Source: Micromonospora humi
GTDB taxonomy: Bacteria > Actinomycetota > Actinomycetes > Mycobacteriales > Micromonosporaceae
Direction of reading: 5' to 3'
DNA: 64,000 nt
Assembly: GCF_900090105.1 (NCBI RefSeq)
Contig: NZ_FMDM01000010.1
Location: 62,001 to 126,000 of the forward strand
Part shown: positions 51,385-59,785 of the stretch, in pieces
How positions within the stretch are numbered: the stretch's first letter is position 1
Layout: every line of letters begins with the position of its first letter
Translations under genes and position numbers: made by a program
Notes under the pieces: model-generated
What the model was told of the DNA's origin: nothing
What the model saw: only the letters and a program-made list of their open reading frames with translations
Databases searched by the model: none

Positions 51385-54300
51385 ATGCAGGAGCGCCTAC
51401 AGGACCTACGGCGCCGCGTCGGTGCGCCCTCCTACTCGACGATCGTCAACCACGCTGAGAGGCATGGCTACCGCCTCTCCACGTCGTCGATCACCAATCT
51501 CCTGAAGGCGGCTAGCAAACCACGCCTCGAGACGGTCGAGGCCTTCGTCGTCGGATGCATGGCCTATGCCATAGCGCGAAAGGCCCGGCGGCAGGTGCCG
51601 CCAGAGCTAGTCGATCTCAAGGCATGGCAGAAGCTCTATGCGGATACCTACCCCGAGCACGACGGCCCGCGCGAGACGTTCCCGCAGGATCTGCGCCAGA
51701 GCTATCTATCCCGCTTGTCGAAGCGGTACCACCACGTCGAGCTCCAAACCCTTTTGGCATCGGGTATCACCGGCTCGGCGACACCGGCATTGGCTGGAAT
51801 CCTGGTTCAGCCGCGGGTACGACGAGACGTCCCGACCGTGGAACTGCCTCGCGAGGCCAGACTCCGGCCGGTCAGGGAGCTGATGTCGCTCGCTCTGCCG
51901 GACGGCATCGACGCTGATCTCGTCGTTCAAACCCGCCAGGCGCACGAGGCGCACCCGGTCCGCCCTGCGCTGGAGGTGCTGACTGATCCGAGCCTGCAAC
52001 ACCTGGTCCTGCTCGGTGACCCCGGGTCCGGCAAATCCGTGATGATTCGCCACCTGGCATCGCTGCTGAGTCACCAAGGGGCCGCGTCGCGGGCGGCTCC
52101 GCTGGACGGAGCGCTACCGCTTCTCGTCGAGCTACGCGTGTTCGCCGCACCTCGATGGCGTGACGGCACCTTCATCGAGCTCCTGGATCACCTCTACCGC
52201 AGCGAAGGACTGGGGTTTCCGGCCGAGACGCTTGAGGCGCTCTTCCGCGACGACGGCCGCGCCGTCGTCGTGTTCGACGGCCTCGACGAGATCTTCGACG
52301 CGGAACTGCGGCAACGTGTGAGTCACCAGATCGCCGGGTTCGCGTTCCACTACCCGCGTGTCCGCATCGTAGTGACGTCGCGGCCGACGGGTTATCGGCG
52401 AGGGCCCCTGGAAGGGGTCGGCTTCACCCACTTCATGCTGCAGGACTTCGACCGGCACGAGGTCGAACAGTTCGTCGACCGGTGGTACACGGCCCACCGG
52501 CCGGGTGGCGATGTGTCCGCCAAGATGCTCAGCACAAGGTTCATGTGGGCCTACGACAACTCCACGCCGGTGCGCGAGCTGTCCGGCAACCCGTTGCTTC
52601 TGACCATCCTGGCCGTCGTGAACGAGCGGCACTCCATACCTCTGCATCGTCGCGACGCTTACGAGCACGCCCTCGGCATCCTTGTTGATCAGTGGGACGT
52701 CAACAAGCATCTTCGCCACGACGCCGTGCTGCAGCTCGACCGGGCCGGCAAGATGGACATGTTGCGATGGGTGGCCCGGGCGACTCTGCGCGGTGGCGGC
52801 CTGGCGGGCAACTACATCCAGGGTGAGACGCTGCTCGGCGAGCTGGAGATCTACCTTCGCACCCGCTACGAGCTGCCGGCGTACCAGGCACGACCCGCGG
52901 CACAGGCCATCGTCGCGGAGTTCCGGGAGCGCACATTCGTCATCAGCCGATTCGGCGCCGATGTGTACGGCTTCGTACACCGCTGCTTCCTTGAGTACTT
53001 CGCCGCGGCGGACCTCGCCCACAGGCTGACGGTGGATCGCGACCAGCTGGTGCCGGACCTTTTCGGCCGGAACTGGTCGAGCCCGGAGTGGCATGAGGTC
53101 CTGGTCCTGGTCACCGGCATGATTCCGGACAAGGATGCCGCTCAGGCGATCGATCAGCTCCTGGCGGCCGACCCGCTGTGGTACTGGCGCGACGACGCCG
53201 ATCCCCAGCACCTGTTGTTGGCGTTACGCTGCCTCGGCGAGGTACGGCAGCCACGCCGGCTTCCTGACCAGGGGATTCGCATGAGTCAGGCGCTCCTGGC
53301 CATGCTGGAGACGGCACACCGGCGGGAAACGCTGGAGCACGATGACGCGTTGGCTCGCGCACTCCTTGCCGTCGGTCCTCCCATCCTGGAGGCCCTCGGG
53401 TCGGCTTGGGCGGGTCATCCTTTGTTCGACTGGTGGTATCGGACACGCGGCCGCTTCCTACCGGTCTCTCCAGCCGTATCGGCTCCGGTATTCGCGGCTG
53501 CGACGCGGCTGTGTGCCGCATTGTCGACCGGGGTCGACGAGGTCCGCCAGATTCTCGCCGTGGAGGCAGAGATCAATCTTGATCCACTGGCCCGCGTCGC
53601 GGCCGTTGCCGCGCTCGCGGCGGGCTGGCCGGAGCATCCGGCTACCGCACGTATCATCCGGCGGTGCGCGACTGTCGACACCGACAAAGATGTACGCCGA
53701 GAGGCACTGCGGACGCTCGTGAGCCGATGGCCGCACGACTACAAGACCGACAAGTCGCTCTGGCAAGCACGCACCGACCCGAACCGCGCCGTTCGCCGTG
53801 CCGCAATAGGCGGCGCCACGGCCATGTGGTCCAACAGCTCATATCGCCTCGAGTTCCTACGATCGATGGTTACCGACGCCGATCCGGCTGTCCGTGAGGC
53901 TGCTCTGTCGACTCTGGTCCGCTACGACACCGCCGAGCCGTCAACGGCCGTGCTCACCCGGGACCTTGCCGCCGACGACCCCGAGCCCATGGTGCGGCGC
54001 ACGGCAGTACGGGCTCTCGCCGAGCGCTGGCACACCCTCCCCGACACCATGCGACTGGTCCGCCGTCGCATCACCGATGACCCCGACCCCCAGGTACGCA
54101 GCGCTGCCCTCAACGCGGTCGCGACGTACTGGCCCGAGTATCCGAGCGCGCGGTCCATGGTGCAGCGGCACGCCGCCCGTGACCCGCACTGGAGCGTGCG
54201 CCGCAGCGCCTTACAGGCGCTCGCCTCCGGCTGGCCCGAGGACGAGAGAAGCCTCGCTGCGATTCGCGCCTGTGCGACCCGTGACCCGGTCGCCCTCGTC

Positions 54301-55980
54301 AGGGCCGTCGCGCTACGAACTCTCGCTACCCGGTGGCCGACCCATGCGAGCGTGCGCGAGTTGCTGTTCCGCCGTGTCCGGGAGGACGACGACTGGACCG
54401 TCCGGAGCGCCGCCTGGGAGGCGGTGGCGACCGTGTGCCCGGGCGATACCCGGGCCTGGGCCGGCCTTCGTGAGACTCTCGCCGGCGACCCCGTACCGGC
54501 ACTCCGTGCGATGGCCGTCGCCTTGGCCGCCAAGGTCCGTCCGGAACACCCGCAAGCGCGGGACGCGGTCATCGACGCTGCTCGGGATCCTGATCCACAG
54601 GTACGCGGCGCGGCAGTACAGGCGCTGGGCACGGCATGGGTCGACGACCCGGCCGTCCGCGACGCTCTGCTTGATCGCGCGGTGCATGACGACGACCATC
54701 GCGTCCGATGCGCCGCCGTCGCTGTCGACCTGCTACCGGCCGATGTCCTCCGGGAACGCCTCCATCTCGACCGCCATCCGTCGGTACGCCGCACCGCGCT
54801 CGTCTGCCTCGTGAGCCGATACCGGAGCCGCCCACTGCTGGTGCCGATCCTGTCCACCATGGTGGCCACGGACTCCGACCCCGAGTTACGGGCGCTGGCG
54901 GCGCGTTCGCTCGGCGACGCCCCGCCGGACGTGGCGCGCGAGGCGTTGGACGCCGCAGCGAATGATCCCGAATCGGCGGTTCGCGCCGCCGCGGCCGGCG
55001 CTCTGGCCACGTTCGGTTCACCTGCCCGGATCACCGTCCATCGGCTCGCTACCCAAGATCCCGACGCCTCGGTGCGCCGGACAGCCCTGCAGACCCTGTT
55101 CGGCACCTGGCCCGGCGACGACGCGACCTCTGCCGCGGTCCGAGCCGCGACCGCCGACACCGCACCGAGCTGTCGAGTGGTCGCACTTCAGCTGCTGGTC
55201 ACGCAGGAGAAGACCCACCCGGACACCCTCGCACTGATGATCGCCGGCGCCGTCGAGGACCGCAGTCCCGAAGTGCGGCGAACAGCTGTCTACCTGTTGG
55301 CGGCCGAGTTGTGGGAAGCGGCCACCGTGCCGGACTTGATCAGGCGCCGAGCCGTGCTTGATCCGAACACGGAGGTACGGGTCGCCGCTCTCGCGGTCAG
55401 CGTGGCCCGGTCCCCGCTGGAACCGGCCACGCTGGCGGTAGTGCATGAGCGGCTCAGCAACGATCCCGACGACGAAATCCGGGTCCTTGCGGCGCGGACG
55501 ATGGCAACCCGGTACCCCGACCATCCCCGAACTCACGACCTGCTGCATCGCTGCGTCACCACGGACAACAGCCCGGCCGTACGGGAAATGGCACAGGCGC
55601 TGATCCGTGGCACGGAGCCCTCCGGACGCTTCTCGACGTCGGTAGAGCCGTTCGGAATGGGTATCGCGGTGCTGTCCGCAGTGGGTGAGCTGGACATGGC
55701 AACGGTTCCCCAGTGGTGGGAGCAGTTCGAGGAGGCGATCGAGGCAGGGCTGACTCGCCTGGTCATCAACCTGGAACAGGTCACCTTTATGGACTCGGCG
55801 GCGCTGAGTGTCCTGACCCAGGTCAAGAACAGACTGGACGAGATCGGCGGTGAGATATCCGTAGCGTGTCCGCCGCGCGGAGTACTCCGCCTACTCGAGG
55901 TCAGTGGCCTGGTGGAGGTCATGAACGCGCTCCCGACGGTGGCCGACGCGCTGCAGCGGTACCACCTGCCCCTCAGTTGA
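51385..55980 (+). CDS. HTH-NACHT NTPase-HEAT repeat-STAS fusion protein
   Basis: 1531 aa; ATG 51385 with AGGAGG five bases upstream. Residues 1-60 resemble the small HTH-type domain fronting many actinomycete STAND proteins. A NACHT NTPase follows: Walker A GDPGSGKS at 211-218, Walker B VVVFDGLDE at 294-302, then VIVTSRP-like VVTSRPTGY and the winged-helix block LSGNPLLLTIL. Residues ~730-1405 are about 20 HEAT repeats of ~31 residues (D-PxxxVRxxAxxALAxxWP pattern). Residues ~1418-1528 form a STAS domain with the SpoIIAA/RsbV-type phospho-site FMDSAAL (S1471). NACHT proteins are NLR-like sensors and several give phage defence; STAS domains antagonise anti-sigma factors. The combined role is inference. 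Confidence 0.88.
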   Translation: MQERLQDLRRRVGAPSYSTIVNHAERHGYRLSTSSITNLLKAASKPRLETVEAFVVGCMAYAIARKARRQVPPELVDLKAWQKLYADTYPEHDGPRETFPQDLRQSYLSRLSKRYHHVELQTLLASGITGSATPALAGILVQPRVRRDVPTVELPREARLRPVRELMSLALPDGIDADLVVQTRQAHEAHPVRPALEVLTDPSLQHLVLLGDPGSGKSVMIRHLASLLSHQGAASRAAPLDGALPLLVELRVFAAPRWRDGTFIELLDHLYRSEGLGFPAETLEALFRDDGRAVVVFDGLDEIFDAELRQRVSHQIAGFAFHYPRVRIVVTSRPTGYRRGPLEGVGFTHFMLQDFDRHEVEQFVDRWYTAHRPGGDVSAKMLSTRFMWAYDNSTPVRELSGNPLLLTILAVVNERHSIPLHRRDAYEHALGILVDQWDVNKHLRHDAVLQLDRAGKMDMLRWVARATLRGGGLAGNYIQGETLLGELEIYLRTRYELPAYQARPAAQAIVAEFRERTFVISRFGADVYGFVHRCFLEYFAAADLAHRLTVDRDQLVPDLFGRNWSSPEWHEVLVLVTGMIPDKDAAQAIDQLLAADPLWYWRDDADPQHLLLALRCLGEVRQPRRLPDQGIRMSQALLAMLETAHRRETLEHDDALARALLAVGPPILEALGSAWAGHPLFDWWYRTRGRFLPVSPAVSAPVFAAATRLCAALSTGVDEVRQILAVEAEINLDPLARVAAVAALAAGWPEHPATARIIRRCATVDTDKDVRREALRTLVSRWPHDYKTDKSLWQARTDPNRAVRRAAIGGATAMWSNSSYRLEFLRSMVTDADPAVREAALSTLVRYDTAEPSTAVLTRDLAADDPEPMVRRTAVRALAERWHTLPDTMRLVRRRITDDPDPQVRSAALNAVATYWPEYPSARSMVQRHAARDPHWSVRRSALQALASGWPEDERSLAAIRACATRDPVALVRAVALRTLATRWPTHASVRELLFRRVREDDDWTVRSAAWEAVATVCPGDTRAWAGLRETLAGDPVPALRAMAVALAAKVRPEHPQARDAVIDAARDPDPQVRGAAVQALGTAWVDDPAVRDALLDRAVHDDDHRVRCAAVAVDLLPADVLRERLHLDRHPSVRRTALVCLVSRYRSRPLLVPILSTMVATDSDPELRALAARSLGDAPPDVAREALDAAANDPESAVRAAAAGALATFGSPARITVHRLATQDPDASVRRTALQTLFGTWPGDDATSAAVRAATADTAPSCRVVALQLLVTQEKTHPDTLALMIAGAVEDRSPEVRRTAVYLLAAELWEAATVPDLIRRRAVLDPNTEVRVAALAVSVARSPLEPATLAVVHERLSNDPDDEIRVLAARTMATRYPDHPRTHDLLHRCVTTDNSPAVREMAQALIRGTEPSGRFSTSVEPFGMGIAVLSAVGELDMATVPQWWEQFEEAIEAGLTRLVINLEQVTFMDSAALSVLTQVKNRLDEIGGEISVACPPRGVLRLLEVSGLVEVMNALPTVADALQRYHLPLS

Positions 55981-55989
55981 GGAGAGTGA

Positions 55990-56304
55990 GAGGGGCTGTC
56001 TTCACCTTCGCTGACGTCGAGGACGACCTTGCCGGTGTACGACTGGCCGGCGGATCGGAAGTCGAACTCGCAGCCGACGAGGGCCCGGGTCACCTCGCGG
56101 TTCGGCTCGGTGCGCGTCAGCGTCCAGGGCCCGTCCACGGCGCTCGGCAGCGCCTTGGCCGCGTCTCCACAGGAGGGAACGACCTGGGTCGTCACCGAGC
56201 GGCCCTCATCGCCACAGCTCTCACGAACCGATGCCCAGCAGGACGACGCCAACCACGATCGCCAGCGACTTCCCGCCCCTCTGTACGTTCACCATTCCGG
56301 CCAT
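55990..56304 (-). pseudogene. Small secreted/lipoprotein-like gene, frameshifted and truncated
   Basis: ATG 56304 opens MAGMVNVQRGGKSLAIVVGVVLLGIGS, a convincing signal sequence that hits TGA at 56221. A shifted frame continues directly as ESCGDEGRSVTTQVVPSCGDAAKAL..GPWTLTRTEPNREVTRALVGCEFDF..YTGKVVLDVSEGED, with two Cys as in small actinomycete lipoproteins. Read together this looks like one gene broken by a small indel, with its 3' end lost next to the stop of the NACHT gene. AAGGAG lies 17 bases before the ATG. Family not recognised. Confidence 0.45.
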
Positions 56305-56708
56305 CGCTCACCACGAGGAAACTCCTTGTCCTGTCGGACGATCGCCGGTTCGCCGCCGCCAGCCGTACCCCTGCCCGCACCCGCCGATCGGGACGAGGCA
56401 CACAGTTGCCTCGGCCGGCCCACGCGGTGCCGTCGACTCCGGCTTGCGGGAACGGCGTGCTGTCGTGGCCGCAGGTGCGCAAAGGATGGTCGCGTACCTC
56501 CTGGCGCCGGCCGGTCCGACACGATCGCCCACCGACCGCTCGTCACCGTCCAGGACTTCAAACTGGCCCAGATGATGCGGGGCCCCGCATCCTCGCCTAA
56601 GCTGCGACCACACGCATCGATGTTTTTCGATACGAGGTGTTCGTGGCCGAGGCCTGCCCACTGGCAACCACCGCCGCCGCATCTACCGATCTCAATTGGA
56701 GTGCTCCG
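56305..56708. other. Leader region of the SMP-30-like gene
   Basis: 404 bases lacking a supported gene. An imperfect inverted repeat, CGCATCG-N8-CGATACG, at 56613-56634 stands about 75 bases before the SMP-30 start, and an AT-rich patch (56620-56640) may hold the promoter. Confidence 0.4.
56613..56634. promoter_or_regulatory. Imperfect inverted repeat CGCATCG-N8-CGATACG
   Basis: Six of seven arm positions are complementary; the centre is T-rich. Placement 75 bases before the secreted SMP-30-like gene suits an operator or promoter element. Confidence 0.3.
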
Positions 56709-57770
56709 ATGAACCGGCGTCCAACCACGGCCGCACTCGCCGGCCTGTGCCTCGCACTCACCACCGCACCAGGCCCCGCCGGCGCCACACCCCCGACACC
56801 TCCGGACGCCGCTCATGTGAACGCTAACACCAACCCGCTCGCGGGCCCGCCCGGCGCACCCCCAGGGGTCTGCCCCGGTGGCACCGGGTACGGCCCACCC
56901 CTGCCGGCCGGTTCCGTGGCCGCGACGAAGATCCGGAGCGGGTTCTCGTTCCTCGAAGGACCGGTCTGGATCGCCGACGGCGGCTACCTGCTGATGTCCG
57001 ACATGGCCGCGGGCACCGGGCCGAACAACGTGCAGCCCGCCACGATCCGCCGGTTCACCCCGCCGGCGACCTTCGACACCTTCATCGCCGACGCCGGCAG
57101 CAACGGCCTGGCGCTCAGCACCGACGCCCAGCAGATCATCGCCGCCACCCACGACCAGCGGAACGTCTCCGCATACCGACTGAGCGACCGGACCCGCAGC
57201 ACCGTCGCCGCCGACCACCAGGGCCGGGCGTTCAACTCACCCAACGACGTCACGGTCCGATCCGACGGCGTCGTCTACTTCACCGACCCCACCTTCCAGC
57301 GCGGCAGCCGACCGGACCAGATGAGCGGACGTACCAGCGTCTTCCGCGTCTCCGGCGGCCAGGTGTCGCTGGTGGACGACCGGCTGCGGCAACCCAACGG
57401 CATCGCACTCTCCCCCGACGGCAGCACGCTCTACGTGGGCGCCTACGCCGAGAACAAGATCTACAGGTACGTCGTCCAGCCCGACGGCAGCACCGGCGCC
57501 CGCAGCGTCTTCGTGAACTACCTCGGCGGTCCCGACGGGGCCACCGTCGACTGCGCCGGCAACGTGTACTGGGCCTCCGGCTCGGACGGGCTGATCCACG
57601 TCTACTCGCCCGCCGGCGCGCAGCTCGGCACGATCCGCTCCGGCGGCGCCGGCACCACCAACGTGGCGTTCGGCGGACCCGACCGGCAGACGCTCTACAT
57701 CACCTCCGGCCGAACCAACGACTCCGGCCTGTACAGCGTGCGACTCAACGTCCCCGGCTACCCGTACTGA
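56709..57770 (+). CDS. Secreted SMP-30/gluconolactonase-like beta-propeller protein
   Basis: 353 aa; ATG 56709 with TGGAG upstream, start of a signal peptide cleaved near AGA-T. FLEGPVWIADGGYLLMSDM, FNSPNDVTVRSDGVVYFTDPTF and QPNGIALSPDGSTLYVGAY (ends given) are the SMP-30/LRE propeller blades with the metal-ligand Glu, Asn and Asp. Relatives hydrolyse sugar lactones. A secreted form next to a sugar dehydrogenase gene (27 bases downstream) suggests that dehydrogenase-produced lactone is opened outside the cell. Confidence 0.88.
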   Translation: MNRRPTTAALAGLCLALTTAPGPAGATPPTPPDAAHVNANTNPLAGPPGAPPGVCPGGTGYGPPLPAGSVAATKIRSGFSFLEGPVWIADGGYLLMSDMAAGTGPNNVQPATIRRFTPPATFDTFIADAGSNGLALSTDAQQIIAATHDQRNVSAYRLSDRTRSTVAADHQGRAFNSPNDVTVRSDGVVYFTDPTFQRGSRPDQMSGRTSVFRVSGGQVSLVDDRLRQPNGIALSPDGSTLYVGAYAENKIYRYVVQPDGSTGARSVFVNYLGGPDGATVDCAGNVYWASGSDGLIHVYSPAGAQLGTIRSGGAGTTNVAFGGPDRQTLYITSGRTNDSGLYSVRLNVPGYPY

Positions 57771-57797
57771 CCAAGAACCCCGGAAGGAAGAACACCC

Positions 57798-59528
57798 GTG
57801 CGGATTCGTCCTCACCAATCCCGACACCGCGTCCCGCTCGCCCTGCTGGTCTGCGCCGGCACCGTCCTGACCGGCGTACCCGCCAGCGCCGCACCGGCGG
57901 CCGGGAGCCGGCCGGCGGCCCGGCTCGCCGCCGACACCAGCCCGCCCACCCGGCCGACCGGCCTGCGCAGCACCCGGCTGACCTGCCAGTCCGTCACGCT
58001 CGCCTGGTACGCCTCCCGGGACAACGTCGGCATCGCCTTCTACGACATCTACCACGACGGCCAGCTCGTCACCTCGGTCCCGGGACGGACGCTGACCGCC
58101 ACGCTCAGCGTCGTGCAGGGGGTCACCTGGGGCTGGTACGTCAACGCCCGCGACGCCGCCGGCAACGTCTCGCAGGCCAGCTCCACGCTCCCGGTCACCC
58201 CGCCGTTCTGCCAGCAGGACACGTCTGCGCCCAGCACGCCGACCAACCTGGCCGCGACGGTCAACGGCACGGACGTGACCCTCACCTGGTCGGCCGCCAC
58301 CGACAACGTCGCGGTCACCGGCTACACCATCCTGCGCAACGGTACGGCGGTCGGCTCCACCACCGGCACCGCCGGCAGCCCGCCGGCGACCACGTTCACC
58401 GACACCGGGCTGACGCCCGACACCGACTACCGGTACACCGTGACCGCCCGGGACGCCCAGGGCAACGTCTCGGGCACGAGCGCCGCGGTCACCGCGCACA
58501 CCGGCTCGGGCTGCACGAGCCCGATCTGCGGCGCCACGGCGATCACCACCGAGAAGGACCTGCCCTGGGGCCTGGTGCAACTGCCCGACGGCACGGTCCT
58601 CTACGGCCGGCGCGACCTGTTCGACATCGTCGCCATGAACCCGGACGGCACCGACAAGCACAGCATCGGCACCGTGCCGAACGTGGCCGGCACCAACGGC
58701 GAGGGCGGCGTGCTCGGGCTGGCCGTCTCGGCCACCTTCACCACCGACCACTGGCTGTACATCTACCACACCACCACGACCGACAACCGGATCGTGCGCA
58801 TCCGCTACGACGGCACGCTGCAAACCGGCACCGAGCAGGTACTCGTCACGGGAATCCCGCGCAACAAGTACCACAACGGCGGCCGGCTGCGCTTCGGCCC
58901 GGACGGCAAGCTCTACGCCTCCGCCGGCGACGGACAGGACCCGGACGTGGCCCAGGACACCACCAACCTGGGCGGCAAGGTGCTGCGGCTCAACCCGGAC
59001 GGCACCGTGCCGGCGGACAACCCCTTCGGCAACTACGTGTGGAGCTACGGCCACCGCAACCCGCAGGGACTCGCCTTCGACTCCCAGGGCCGGCTCTTCG
59101 AGCAGGAGTTCGGCAACAACGTCATGGACGAGACCAACCTCGTCGTCAAGGGCGGCAACTACGGCTGGCCCGCCTGCGAGGGCACCTCCGGCGACTGCGC
59201 CAACCCGACCTTCAGGGCCCCGATCCGGACGTACCCGGTGGCCGACGCCTCGTGCAGCGGCCTCGCGATCATCCGGGACGTGCTCTACATCGCCTGCCTG
59301 CGCGGCAACCGGATGTACCGTGCGGAGATCAGCGGCAACACGCTGACCAACGTCCAGCAGTACTTCGTCGGCACGTACTTCCGGCTGCGCACCGTCGAAC
59401 CGACCCTCGACGGCAACCTGTGGCTGACCACGAGCACCGGCGGGGACAAGGACAGCATCCCGAACAACAGCAACGAGAAGATCCTCAAGGTGACCCTCGG
59501 TGCGGCGGCGTCCGGTTCCACGAGCTGA
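57798..59528 (+). CDS. Secreted PQQ-dependent aldose/sorbosone dehydrogenase-like protein with FN3 domains
   Basis: 576 aa from GTG 57798, AGGAAG upstream. Signal peptide 1-~32. Two FN3 modules (~47-135 and ~141-233) are followed by a GSDH six-blade propeller: LPWGLVQLPDGTVLYGRRD, GEGGVLGLAVS, HNGGRLRFGPDGKLYASAGDGQD, WSYGHRNPQGLAFD, GGNYGWPACEG. The HNGGRL and GHRNPQG loops carry the PQQ-contacting residues. It would oxidise free aldoses to lactones in the envelope, coupling to the upstream SMP-30-like protein. Confidence 0.9.
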   Translation: MRIRPHQSRHRVPLALLVCAGTVLTGVPASAAPAAGSRPAARLAADTSPPTRPTGLRSTRLTCQSVTLAWYASRDNVGIAFYDIYHDGQLVTSVPGRTLTATLSVVQGVTWGWYVNARDAAGNVSQASSTLPVTPPFCQQDTSAPSTPTNLAATVNGTDVTLTWSAATDNVAVTGYTILRNGTAVGSTTGTAGSPPATTFTDTGLTPDTDYRYTVTARDAQGNVSGTSAAVTAHTGSGCTSPICGATAITTEKDLPWGLVQLPDGTVLYGRRDLFDIVAMNPDGTDKHSIGTVPNVAGTNGEGGVLGLAVSATFTTDHWLYIYHTTTTDNRIVRIRYDGTLQTGTEQVLVTGIPRNKYHNGGRLRFGPDGKLYASAGDGQDPDVAQDTTNLGGKVLRLNPDGTVPADNPFGNYVWSYGHRNPQGLAFDSQGRLFEQEFGNNVMDETNLVVKGGNYGWPACEGTSGDCANPTFRAPIRTYPVADASCSGLAIIRDVLYIACLRGNRMYRAEISGNTLTNVQQYFVGTYFRLRTVEPTLDGNLWLTTSTGGDKDSIPNNSNEKILKVTLGAAASGSTS

Positions 59529-59558
59529 CGGCGAGCCGGGAATCCGGCGCCGCCAGCC

Positions 59559-59595
59559 CTCGGAGGGTGCCCGTGTCGTGCGGGCACCCTCCGAG
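59559..59595 (+). terminator. 15-bp perfect hairpin after the sugar dehydrogenase gene
   Basis: CTCGGAGGGTGCCCG (59559-59573) pairs without mismatch to CGGGCACCCTCCGAG (59581-59595) around a 7-base loop, 31 bases after the stop. The strongest terminator-like structure seen. Confidence 0.75.
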
Positions 59596-59785
59596 CGGGC
59601 TGCACCGAGCTTCGTGCGGCTGGACGTGCACGGTTTCCGTACCACGGGCGAGGTCGGCCTCCACGATCTTCGGGCTGCTGAGCAGAGGCGGGATGCGGCG
59701 GAGGCCATGCGGTGCGTACAGTTCCGGGTCGGACTTGGGGTGGCCGGGTAGATCCGGCGCAGGGAACGGGACGAGACAGCGACGC

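Noticed and set aside
59039..59785. Upstream extension of the zinc-ribbon SDR frame
   Set aside because: It overlaps the sugar dehydrogenase gene in another frame and crosses a 15-bp terminator-like hairpin.
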